From Selenomonas sp. (lineage in GTDB: Bacteria > Bacillota_C > Negativicutes > Selenomonadales > Selenomonadaceae): a stretch of DNA of 5,970 bases. The notes beneath the pieces were generated by a model. That model ran no database searches, was not told the origin of the DNA, and saw nothing but the letters and a program-made list of their open reading frames with translations. A program made the position numbers and the translations under genes. Shown here one piece after another: positions 1 to 5,642 of the stretch (the first letter of the stretch is position 1; every line of letters starts with the position of its first letter). The DNA lies in NCBI GenBank assembly GCA_017940705.1, contig JAGAYB010000077.1, forward strand, positions 1 through 5,970, given 5' to 3'.

Positions 1-11
1 ACCTGAAACAT
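1..11 (-). CDS. 5' tip of a gene leaving the window on the left
   Basis: An ATG on the minus strand (complement of 9-11) is preceded by AGGAGT (complement of 19-24). The AGGAG core lies 8 nt from the start codon, which is a standard ribosome binding site spacing. Only the codons for M-F-Q and two bases of a Val-type codon (GT) are inside the window, so the product cannot be named. An in-frame GTG at 18-20 overlaps the Shine-Dalgarno sequence and is not preferred. The gene is on the same strand as the mannan genes but is separated from them by a strong terminator and about 280 nt of repeat-rich DNA, so it is probably an independent transcription unit. The call rests only on the start site. Confidence 0.45.
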
Positions 12-35
12 CTGTATCACTCCTATTATTTTATA

Positions 36-51
36 CATGCAGATTTGCATG
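36..51. repeat. 6-bp inverted repeat CATGCA-N4-TGCATG
   Basis: CATGCA (36-41) and TGCATG (46-51) are perfect inverted arms around GATT. The repeat lies just upstream, in the minus-strand sense, of a TATAAA-like hexamer (complement of 30-35) and of the start codon at 11. It could be an operator for the left-hand gene or a small leader hairpin. The symmetry is seen in the sequence; the function is inferred. Confidence 0.4.
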
Positions 52-65
52 CGTTTCTGTCTCAA

Positions 66-105
66 AACTACAGTCTCAAAAAGTGTACTTTATGAGACTG
101 TAGTT
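66..105. repeat. Palindrome 1 (13-bp outer arms plus 5-bp inner arms)
   Basis: AACTACAGTCTCA (66-78) is perfectly complementary to TGAGACTGTAGTT (93-105). After a single A-A mismatch (79/92), AAAGT (80-84) pairs with ACTTT (87-91) around a 2-nt centre. Its 26-nt core (73-98), read on the plus strand, equals the core of palindrome 2 (231-256) read on the minus strand at 25 of 26 positions. A dyad this long could be a regulator operator or an RNA hairpin. On the minus strand it is followed by TTTTGAG, a weak terminator-like tail. Confidence 0.85.
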
Positions 106-116
106 CAACATTGCAA
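87..116 (-). promoter_or_regulatory. Possible promoter for the left-hand gene
   Basis: On the minus strand, TTGCAA (complement of 111-116) and TAAAGT (complement of 87-92) are 18 bp apart, each matching 4 of 6 consensus positions for a housekeeping sigma factor. The -10 lies inside palindrome 1, so a protein bound there would block it. The leader would be about 70 nt before the ATG at 11. A competing -10 is TATAAA (complement of 30-35), but it lacks a good -35. The match is weak. Confidence 0.25.
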
Positions 117-125
117 AAAATGTTG
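106..125. repeat. 7-bp hairpin next to palindrome 1
   Basis: CAACATT (106-112) pairs with AATGTTG (119-125) around a 6-nt loop. On the plus strand it is followed by TTTT (126-129). It starts at the base after palindrome 1 ends, so the two hairpins would stack in any RNA crossing the region. The AT-rich stem makes it a poor terminator by itself. Confidence 0.5.
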
Positions 126-181
126 TTTTCAACCGAAAAGTCTCAAAAACACCCTCTGAAAACGAAAAAATCACAAAAAGA

Positions 182-211
182 TTGGACTTTGCAAAAACCC
201 TTTGCTATAAT
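182..211 (+). promoter_or_regulatory. Plus-strand promoter with extended -10
   Basis: A perfect TATAAT (206-211) is preceded by TGC (203-205), giving an extended -10 (TGnTATAAT). A partial -35, TTGGAC (182-187), lies 18 bp upstream. The start of transcription would be near 218, only about 9 nt before palindrome 2. No plus-strand gene follows: the DNA ahead holds two hairpins and then the 3' end of the isomerase gene in antisense. The promoter therefore either makes a short noncoding RNA or is a chance match in AT-rich DNA. Confidence 0.4.
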
Positions 212-226
212 GTAATTTGTAAATTC

Positions 227-260
227 AAAGGTCTCAAAAAGTACACTTTTTGAGACCTTT
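227..260. repeat. Palindrome 2 (16-bp perfect arms, 2-nt centre)
   Basis: AAAGGTCTCAAAAAGT (227-242) is the exact reverse complement of ACTTTTTGAGACCTTT (245-260), with AC between. It shares its GTCTCAAAAAGT half-site with palindrome 1 and is essentially an inverted copy of it. A T run at its right edge (258-261) gives terminator-like geometry on the plus strand, but a 2-nt centre is very tight for an RNA loop. A protein-binding dyad is an equally good reading. Confidence 0.85.
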
Positions 261-291
261 TCGTTGTGTTAAATTATTTTTTGCACGATAA

Positions 292-325
292 AAAGCCCAG
301 CAGGTTCTTAAGCCTGCTGGGCTTT
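292..325 (-). terminator. Intrinsic terminator after the isomerase gene
   Basis: AAAGCCCAGCAGG (292-304) and CCTGCTGGGCTTT (313-325) form a 13-bp GC-rich stem with an 8-nt loop. Read on the minus strand, the stem runs into TTTTT and then ATCG. It begins 35 nt past the isomerase stop codon at 361. Outer bases CGAT (286-289) and ATCG (326-329) can extend the stem across a 2-nt bulge. On the plus strand the stem is followed only by TTTATCGTTTATG, so termination there would be weaker but possible. Confidence 0.9.
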
Positions 326-360
326 ATCGTTTATGTTTACTATGTATTCTATGTTCCTGA

Positions 361-1326
361 TTACAATTTGCTCAAAATAAATTCTGCCTGCCCCTGCAGC
401 TGATAAGTGCCCAGCCCAGCAGGGACAAATACTGTCCTGCCCTTATCCAGCGTAAGGCTCTCACCATTCCCCGTAAGCTTTAATGCCCCATCGAGCACCG
501 TCAGGCAATGGAAGGAATCTTCACCGGTGTGCATGGCACTATCTCCATGCAAAGCACCATGATATACCTTAAAGTATTGGCATTCAGCCAAAAGCTTGAC
601 ATCCATATTGGGGAACAGGTCGATGTCAACCATTTTTTCAGCCACAGCCTGCGGCACCTCCAGCTTAGTCACCGCCAAAGCCTTATCAATATGCAGCTGC
701 CGCGGCTTGCCATCCTTGCCCACGCGTCCATAATCATAGACACGATAGGTCAGATTGGAACTTTGCTGCACTTCATAAATCAGAATGCCGCTGCCAATGG
801 CATGGAGGGTACCGGCCTTGATGAAGAACACATCCCCCTTATGCACCGGCACCTTATTGCAAACTTCCAGCAGGGTATTGTCCTCAATGCGCTGCTGAAA
901 TTCTTCCTTGCTGATTTCCTGCTGAAAACCATAGATCAGGCTGGCACCGGGTTCAGCATCCACCACATACCACATTTCCGTCTTGCCCTGCTCGCCTTCC
1001 TCCCGCAGAGCATATTCATCATCGGGATGCACCTGCACAGACAGTTCGCCCTTGGCATCAATGAACTTAATCAGCAAAGGGAAATAATCCATAGCCTGTG
1101 CCTTCGTGCCAAGCATAGCCTTGCCTGCACCGGACAAAACATCAGCCAGCGTACGGCCTTTGGCCTCGCCGCTGTCCACTACGCTAAGGCCGGCTTCATG
1201 ACAGGAAAGCTCCCAGCTTTCTGCCACGATATCCAAATCCGATTCCTTGCCATACTCATTTTTCAAGCGGCTGCCGCCCCAGAGATAATCCTTCAGCGGT
1301 GCCTTTAGCAGCATGGGTTTTAACAT
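361..1326 (-). CDS. manA: Mannose-6-phosphate isomerase, type I, short form
   Basis: Converts mannose-6-phosphate and fructose-6-phosphate in the cytoplasm, feeding mannose from mannan into glycolysis. The 321-aa length fits the short Firmicute class (B. subtilis ManA and GmuF, about 315 aa). Visible hallmarks are the Zn-site motif SVQVHPDD (Gln98 and His100 as likely ligands), Glu117 in KTEMWYVV, His175 in [10 protein letters not shown], and the active-site stretch [10 protein letters not shown] with Arg195. The cupin-like C-terminal domain is intact. The reading frame is open back to 1449, but that would overlap the upstream regulator gene by 92 nt. The ATG at 1326 has GGAG (complement of 1337-1340) 10 nt upstream and family-like sequence ([12 protein letters not shown]) right after it. 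A TTG one codon earlier (1329) has slightly better spacing. It follows the regulator by 31 nt and is the last gene before the terminator. It is the functional equivalent of gmuF. Confidence 0.93.
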   Translation of the reverse strand: MLKPMLLKAPLKDYLWGGSRLKNEYGKESDLDIVAESWELSCHEAGLSVVDSGEAKGRTLADVLSGAGKAMLGTKAQAMDYFPLLIKFIDAKGELSVQVHPDDEYALREEGEQGKTEMWYVVDAEPGASLIYGFQQEISKEEFQQRIEDNTLLEVCNKVPVHKGDVFFIKAGTLHAIGSGILIYEVQQSSNLTYRVYDYGRVGKDGKPRQLHIDKALAVTKLEVPQAVAEKMVDIDLFPNMDVKLLAECQYFKVYHGALHGDSAMHTGEDSFHCLTVLDGALKLTGNGESLTLDKGRTVFVPAGLGTYQLQGQAEFILSKL

Positions 1327-1357
1327 CAAAACATCACTCCATTTTCCCAAAATACCT

Positions 1358-2068
1358 TCAACGAATGCTGACCGAACGGAAATTGCTGCGGTCACCACGA
1401 TGGCGGGCAATCGAATATTCAAAAGGACGCCCATCGTCCAAAAAAGCAACCTGTGTCACTTCCAGCAGGGGAAGCAGGCCTTCTATCCGGAGCTGTTCGC
1501 GCTCTGAAGCGGTAGGCATCACAGCCCGCACCGTACGATGCGCTGACTGGATTTTATATCCCAGTTCACCTTCGATGTAGCCGTATATCGAATTCTCCAG
1601 CGTCTGTCGCTTGAGACCCGTTATGAGCTGAATCGGCATCTGCGTATATTCAATTACGACAGGCTGCTCATCCAGAATTCTTACCCGGACAATATCATAG
1701 ACAAAATCATCTGTCGTCAGCTGCAACTTGGCTGCTACCTCGGCAGCAGGATGAATAATCTCAAATTTTAAGATTTTGGAAGCGACATCTCTCCCCTTGA
1801 ACGTTGCCGCAAAACCGGAAAACTGATTCGCCATGCTCAGTTCCTTCACGTCCTCATCCTTGAGCGATTTGACGAATGTCCCCGAACCGCGGCGCTTGAC
1901 GACCAGCCCTTGTTTGACCAGTTCATCAACAGCCCGCTTGATGGTAATGCGGCTTACGCCATACTGCTGGCACATTTCCTTTTCCAGGGCCAGCTGTTCA
2001 CCGGGTGTATATTTGCCCTGCTGGATATCCTCTCTAAGTTCTCTGGCGATTGCCTCATACTTTAACAC
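1358..2068 (-). CDS. GntR-family (HutC/UTRA) transcriptional regulator, copy 1
   Basis: Predicted ligand-responsive repressor, 236 aa, resembling GmuR of the B. subtilis glucomannan operon. Residues about 3-70 form a winged helix, with GVSRITIKRAVDELV as recognition helix and GLVVKRRGSGTFV as wing. Residues about 90-232 are a UTRA effector domain ending in the usual LPLLEV, DGRPFEYS and HRGDRSNF blocks. The start is GTG, chosen because AAGGAGGA (complement of 2077-2084) lies 8 nt upstream and the winged helix begins at once. It has its own promoter and leads a two-gene unit with the isomerase. It is about 61% identical to the regulator at 3561-4280 by hand alignment. The effector is unknown; phosphorylated manno- or gluco-oligosaccharides are likely by analogy with GmuR. 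Confidence 0.9.
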   Translation of the reverse strand: MLKYEAIARELREDIQQGKYTPGEQLALEKEMCQQYGVSRITIKRAVDELVKQGLVVKRRGSGTFVKSLKDEDVKELSMANQFSGFAATFKGRDVASKILKFEIIHPAAEVAAKLQLTTDDFVYDIVRVRILDEQPVVIEYTQMPIQLITGLKRQTLENSIYGYIEGELGYKIQSAHRTVRAVMPTASEREQLRIEGLLPLLEVTQVAFLDDGRPFEYSIARHRGDRSNFRSVSIR

Positions 2069-2078
2069 GACGGCCGTC
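2069..2078. repeat. 10-bp GC palindrome between ribosome binding site and GTG start
   Basis: GACGGCCGTC is a perfect palindrome filling the space between the Shine-Dalgarno sequence (2077-2084) and the GTG start at 2068, overlapping the former by two bases. It is too short and loop-less for a normal hairpin. It may be a protein site or chance. Confidence 0.35.
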
Positions 2079-2088
2079 CTCCTTGCTC

Positions 2089-2102
2089 ATATATAGATAT
2101 AT
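2089..2102. promoter_or_regulatory. Candidate operator at the regulator promoter
   Basis: ATATAT-AG-ATATAT is a near-symmetric AT dyad that overlaps the end of the -10 hexamer and the expected start of transcription near 2094. A repressor bound here would block the promoter, which fits autoregulation by the GntR-family protein encoded next. It does not clearly match the GT-N-TA-N-AC core known for HutC-type regulators, so the assignment is tentative. Confidence 0.35.
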
Positions 2103-2129
2103 TATATAGCGAATTGCCTAAAAGTACAA
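2101..2129 (-). promoter_or_regulatory. Promoter of the regulator-isomerase unit
   Basis: On the minus strand, a perfect TATAAT (complement of 2101-2106) lies 17 bp downstream of TTGTAC (complement of 2124-2129), a half-match to the -35 consensus. The start of transcription is expected near 2094, giving a leader of about 25 nt with the ribosome binding site at 2077-2084. No terminator is visible between the porin stop and this promoter, so read-through from the porin operon can add to its output. Confidence 0.7.
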
Positions 2130-2143
2130 ACTCTGTCCCATTC

Positions 2144-2172
2144 GCCTGCCTGAAGGAAACGGCCTGTCTGAA
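2144..2172. repeat. Two 11-bp direct repeats, 18-nt period
   Basis: GCCTGCCTGAA (2144-2154) and GCCTGTCTGAA (2162-2172) differ at one base. They lie 15 to 43 bp upstream of the -35 hexamer of the regulator promoter. A second pair, CCCATTC (2137-2143 and 2182-2188), brackets them. Direct repeats here could bind an activator, but the period is not a whole number of helical turns. Confidence 0.4.
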
Positions 2173-2197
2173 CGAGCTTGCCCCATTCAGAAATTTC

Positions 2198-3544
2198 TCA
2201 GAAGCTGAACAGCAGATTGGTAAAGTAAGCTGTGCGGTGTGCACCATTGTCGTATGCTTTGTTTATTGCCGTACCGCTGAACAAATAGCCCTGAATTTGA
2301 ATGTTTTTGGTGAAATGATACCAAAGGCTGGCTTCCCATCCCTTGCGTCCCGGTTTTTCACTGCCATTAACCACACTGCTCATAATAAGGGCATCGGAAC
2401 CCAGATAGCGGTAACCTAAGGAGCCTCCCATCTTTTTATCGCCCCATGGGCTGCCATTATATATGAACTTAATATCATAGGCCTTGTTCTGATAGTGCTG
2501 GTTGCCACGGGAATAAAAACCCGCAATTTCCCAATTATGAGAAAGCCGCTGGCGCAGATTTAACGCCACTATCCCCAAATGACTGTCTCCATAAGCTATA
2601 GGCGAATGAAGATTATAATAGCCAAGGCCCACAGTTGTACGATTGGTAAATCGGTGTTCTACAGCCAGCCCCCAGGCCCGCAGTTTTTGGTTCTTAAAGC
2701 CGGTTTCTGTGCCGCCTGCACCTGTACCAACGTATTCAAAGTCTCCACGATTGCCATGCCGGCGAAAGGCATCTGACCAGTCCGAAGACAAATCGGATAC
2801 TTTTTCATGCAAATTGCCGACATAAGCTTTCAACGTGTTTTTTCCCATCTGATAGTCCAGCTCCATGCCTTTGGTTCTGGCATTTCCTACTACACCTTCC
2901 TGCAGGCTGGGCGTAAACAGCCCCAGAGTAAGCGTTGAGCCTTTGAACAGTGGCCCTTTGGCATAAAGCTGATAAAGCATGCTGGATACTTTCACATTGG
3001 AAGCTCCATAAGCATCCGAAAATTCCTGCTCACTATTCCAGCCTTCATTACTGCCCCATTTCGTATCAATGCCTGCATGAACATTCCACTGTTCATTGAC
3101 AGCCGCATCTACGTTCAGGAACAGTTCTTTTTCCCACCATGTATGTTTATCACTGTTGCCCTTCATGGCCTTTTGGGCAAAAACACCACTCCATTTTACC
3201 CGGTCAGCATGTTTTTCCAGATTAGCTGTTTTAACGCCAAGATTTTCCAGTTCATTGCGAAATTCCGCCGTTAATTTGTCAACCAGCGCCTTGTCTGCAC
3301 CGCTTGGATTTTTCGCCTGCGCTTTCGCCACCATTTGCGCCATTTCATAACGGGTAATCTGGCGGCTGCCACGAAAATCTTTCGCACCATACCCTTCAAT
3401 AATCCCTTCATCGGCCAATTGTGCTACTGCATCATAGGCCCAATGGTCTGCCGGAACATCCGTGAAAGGGTTGGCTGCGGCTGAACAGCCAGCCGCCAAC
3501 CCCATACTCAGTGATAATGCCGTCCAAAACCATTTTTTCTGCAT
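2198..3544 (-). CDS. SLH-domain outer-membrane porin (OmpM/Mep45 type)
   Basis: Outer-membrane channel of the Negativicutes type, 448 aa. Residues 1 to about 24 are a signal peptide with a hydrophobic core (FWTALSLSMGLAAG). Residues about 26-75 are one SLH domain (NPFTDVPADHWAYDAV, then ITRYEMAQMV), which in this family holds the outer membrane to the cell wall. Residues about 84-112 look like a short coiled coil. The remainder is rich in alternating aromatic and polar segments, fits a beta-barrel, and ends in Phe, the usual barrel-assembly signal. The ATG at 3544 is preferred over 3550 because GGAGGA (3551-3556) abuts the latter but is 6 nt from the former. The gene begins 16 nt after the regulator copy 2 stop, within the mannanase operon. 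Inferred substrate: manno- or gluco-oligosaccharides. Cys20 (LAAGC) resembles a lipobox, although the AAANPF cleavage region looks more like signal peptidase I. Confidence 0.88.
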   Translation of the reverse strand: MQKKWFWTALSLSMGLAAGCSAAANPFTDVPADHWAYDAVAQLADEGIIEGYGAKDFRGSRQITRYEMAQMVAKAQAKNPSGADKALVDKLTAEFRNELENLGVKTANLEKHADRVKWSGVFAQKAMKGNSDKHTWWEKELFLNVDAAVNEQWNVHAGIDTKWGSNEGWNSEQEFSDAYGASNVKVSSMLYQLYAKGPLFKGSTLTLGLFTPSLQEGVVGNARTKGMELDYQMGKNTLKAYVGNLHEKVSDLSSDWSDAFRRHGNRGDFEYVGTGAGGTETGFKNQKLRAWGLAVEHRFTNRTTVGLGYYNLHSPIAYGDSHLGIVALNLRQRLSHNWEIAGFYSRGNQHYQNKAYDIKFIYNGSPWGDKKMGGSLGYRYLGSDALIMSSVVNGSEKPGRKGWEASLWYHFTKNIQIQGYLFSGTAINKAYDNGAHRTAYFTNLLFSF

Positions 3545-3550
3545 GCTCAT

Positions 3551-3556
3551 TCCTCC
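3551..3556 (-). promoter_or_regulatory. Ribosome binding site deciding the porin start
   Basis: GGAGGA on the minus strand touches the ATG at 3550 but sits 6 nt from the in-frame ATG two codons later (3544). This makes 3544 the likely start and trims two residues from the longest reading frame. Confidence 0.75.
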
Positions 3557-3560
3557 ATAA

Positions 3561-4280
3561 TCATCTTACTGAAACAGCCTTGAAGTTCATCTTATCGCCC
3601 CGATGGCGGGACAGGGAATACTCAAAAGGACGGCCATCAGACAAAAACGCTGCCTGCTGTACCTCTAGCAGAGGCATGTCTTCCTTTATGCCTAATAATT
3701 CCTGCTCCTTTTTCGTAGGCATTACCGCCCGCACAGTACGATGCGCCGACTGGATATGCAAGCCCAAAGTTCCCTCGATATACCGATATAAAGAGTCCTT
3801 TAGATGGCTTTCTTTCAACCCTGTGATGAGGTCAATCGGCATCTGCGTATATTCCATAACCACCGGTTCGCCATCTGCACAGCGCAACCGCTGGATATCA
3901 TAAACAAAATCGTCTTCGGATATGCCCAGCTGCTCTGCGGCCTCCTGCTCAGGATGTATAATCGCAAAATGCAGGACTTCCGTATGAACCTTGTGTCCCT
4001 GATAATATTCCGAAAAGCCGCCAAATTGCGCAGAACGGCTCAGCTTATGCACAGCATGGTCATCCAGTGCCTTGACAAAAGTGCCTGCTCCCCGCCGCTT
4101 TACGACCAGTCCATCGTTTACCAGCTCATCCACCGCCCGTTTAATGGTAATCCGGCTGACGGCAAACTCAGCACACAAATCCTTTTCCAAAGGCAGCTGG
4201 CTGCCGGGAAGATATTCGCCTTGACGAATGGCCTGACGGATTCTGTCCGCCACTTGTTGATATTTAGCGCGGCTGCTCAT
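3561..4280 (-). CDS. GntR-family (HutC/UTRA) transcriptional regulator, copy 2
   Basis: Predicted repressor of 239 aa, similar to GmuR. The winged helix spans about residues 5-72 (recognition helix AVSRITIKRAVDELV, wing GLVVKRRGAGTFV). A UTRA effector domain spans about 92-235 (MPLLEV, DGRPFEYS, HRGDKMNF). The ATG overlaps the mannanase stop as ATGA and has no strong Shine-Dalgarno sequence, so translation is probably coupled to the mannanase. The DNA-reading helix is identical to copy 1 from SRITIKRAVDELV on. The sugar-binding half is less alike, for example residues 75-130. The two proteins may therefore share operators but respond to different ligands. It is the positional counterpart of gmuR; which copy is the true orthologue cannot be told from the window. 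Confidence 0.9.
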   Translation of the reverse strand: MSSRAKYQQVADRIRQAIRQGEYLPGSQLPLEKDLCAEFAVSRITIKRAVDELVNDGLVVKRRGAGTFVKALDDHAVHKLSRSAQFGGFSEYYQGHKVHTEVLHFAIIHPEQEAAEQLGISEDDFVYDIQRLRCADGEPVVMEYTQMPIDLITGLKESHLKDSLYRYIEGTLGLHIQSAHRTVRAVMPTKKEQELLGIKEDMPLLEVQQAAFLSDGRPFEYSLSRHRGDKMNFKAVSVR

Positions 4281-5620
4281 TTCACCGTACCTGCCTGCAG
4301 TTTCTTATAATTCGTATTGCCATCGGCAAATATACTGTATGGCTCGTTGTAAAAGGCCGTAAATTCATCAATCATCTCATGCCCGCGGTTTTCACTGACC
4401 ATATAAGGCATGAAGAAATTATGTTCTTCCTTGTCAAAGTTTGCCCAGACCATATAATAGGATGCCTTATGTTCACGACAAAGATTTCCCACTTGGGAAA
4501 ACCACTGTTTATCGACATTATTTTGTATCGCCAGACTGCCGCCCCTGCGCACACCAGCCTCAGTTAGTGCCGTAACTTTATGACGTTCTTTGCCCAGCTT
4601 CTCCATCACAGCCAGCGTCTGGGAAAGATTCTGATACCATGCACCACTTTGATCATCATCATAAGTATCTACACCCAAAATATCCACATAATCATCGCCG
4701 GGGTAACGGTCTAAATAGTCTTCTGCACGAGAAAACGGGCCATTTGGCGAATAGGCATAGAGGAAATTATGCACGCCTTTTTCATCACGCATATATTCGG
4801 CCGTGTATTTCCACAAGGACGAAAAATCCTTGCTGCTGATGTTGCGTCCGCCCCACCAGAACCAAAAGCCATTGTGCTCATGCAAAGGACGGAAAATAAC
4901 CGGAATATGCTTTTCCTGCAGGCGCAGGGCAAAATCAGCCACCAAGTCCAGATAAGCCCGATAAACGTTATTGAGGTCACCGCCCGGCAAGATTCGTTTG
5001 CCCACTTCGCCGGTCAATATATGCGGACTATAGCCCTTAAAATCGTAGGCACCATTGATTTTCGGTTTCTTGGCCACTACATCAAAATTGGGCATATGCA
5101 TGGATAGCGTGAGGATTGCCCCCTGCCGGTCAGCATTTACAGCAATCTCCACCAGCTTATCCGTAAGGGTTACGCCGGCAGCCATTTCCTTGTCCGTTAA
5201 AGTCAGTTCATCGCCAGTAAGGGACAAGGAATCTATGCCCACAACACCGGCAATGCTGCCCGTCACATCCTTGCAATCGGATTCCGTGCCACTGTCCACG
5301 CGGAACATCTTATGATGCGTGTCATTCTGATGCCCGTAAATCACTTTTCCTGCCTGCGGAACAGCCCAAAGATAGCGATAAAGCTTGGCAGCCTCCGGAA
5401 TCAGCTGCTTATCCACCACTTGATTATCCTGTGGTGCCAACTTTTCCACTTTACGCAAGGACAGTGCTTCTTTTTTCGCCGTGCGGTTATCCGCTGCTAC
5501 CGTGCGGTTGACATAAGCTTCATCCTGCGGATTGTCCACCACACTTGCCTGCACGTTTCCGGCAAACAGGGGCATGCCTAATGATACACCGACAGCCAAA
5601 GCCAGCAATTTCTTTTTCAT
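4277..5620 (-). CDS. Secreted GH26 endo-beta-1,4-mannanase
   Basis: Predicted to hydrolyse beta-1,4-mannosidic bonds in mannan or glucomannan outside the inner membrane. The precursor is 447 aa. Residues 1-25 are a signal peptide (KKK, hydrophobic core, likely cut after NVQA). Residues about 26-75 are a charged linker. The GH26 catalytic domain covers about 76-435. The acid/base is Glu248 in FRPLHEHNGFWFWWG and the nucleophile is Glu354 in LTEAGVRRGG; YGHQND (95-100) and LSMHMPNF (172-179) are further family motifs. The frame extends upstream to 5665 and would overlap the GH1 gene, but AAAGGAG (complement of 5628-5634) is 7 nt before the ATG at 5620, where the signal peptide begins. No SLH or carbohydrate-binding module is visible, so a soluble periplasmic or exported enzyme is likely. 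It is the equivalent of gmuG. Confidence 0.93.
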   Translation of the reverse strand: MKKKLLALAVGVSLGMPLFAGNVQASVVDNPQDEAYVNRTVAADNRTAKKEALSLRKVEKLAPQDNQVVDKQLIPEAAKLYRYLWAVPQAGKVIYGHQNDTHHKMFRVDSGTESDCKDVTGSIAGVVGIDSLSLTGDELTLTDKEMAAGVTLTDKLVEIAVNADRQGAILTLSMHMPNFDVVAKKPKINGAYDFKGYSPHILTGEVGKRILPGGDLNNVYRAYLDLVADFALRLQEKHIPVIFRPLHEHNGFWFWWGGRNISSKDFSSLWKYTAEYMRDEKGVHNFLYAYSPNGPFSRAEDYLDRYPGDDYVDILGVDTYDDDQSGAWYQNLSQTLAVMEKLGKERHKVTALTEAGVRRGGSLAIQNNVDKQWFSQVGNLCREHKASYYMVWANFDKEEHNFFMPYMVSENRGHEMIDEFTAFYNEPYSIFADGNTNYKKLQAGTVK

Positions 5621-5642
5621 GAATAAGCTCCTTTCTGCTTTC

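Noticed and set aside
59..260. CRISPR array
   Set aside because: The repeated unit is about 9-12 nt, occurs in both orientations, and has irregular spacing (14, 67 and 91 nt between same-strand copies). CRISPR repeats are longer, in one orientation and evenly spaced.
59..260. Insertion sequence or MITE
   Set aside because: Two inverted palindromes bound the region, but I see no transposase and no clear flanking target-site duplication. A small nonautonomous element stays possible and is covered in the findings, but is not supported enough to annotate.
508..1308. Long open frame (266 codons) on the plus strand across the isomerase gene
   Set aside because: It is antisense to a well-supported isomerase with all active-site motifs, and its translation shows no domain. 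Such frames are a common by-product of codon bias.
1327..1449. Upstream extension of the isomerase to an ATG at 1449
   Set aside because: The extra 41 residues are translated from the 3' end of regulator copy 1 in another frame and do not resemble the family. The ATG at 1326 has a plausible ribosome binding site.
2103..2200. Terminator after the porin
   Set aside because: Only a short AGAAATTTCT palindrome with no GC-rich stem or T tract is visible, so read-through into the next unit is more likely.
2114..2419. 101-codon plus-strand frame over the porin 3' end and the intergenic gap
   Set aside because: It runs antisense through barrel codons and over the promoter of regulator copy 1. The translation looks like no known family.
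3804..4310. 168-codon plus-strand frame across regulator copy 2
   Set aside because: It lies opposite conserved GntR/UTRA sequence, has no ribosome binding site I can credit and no recognisable motif.
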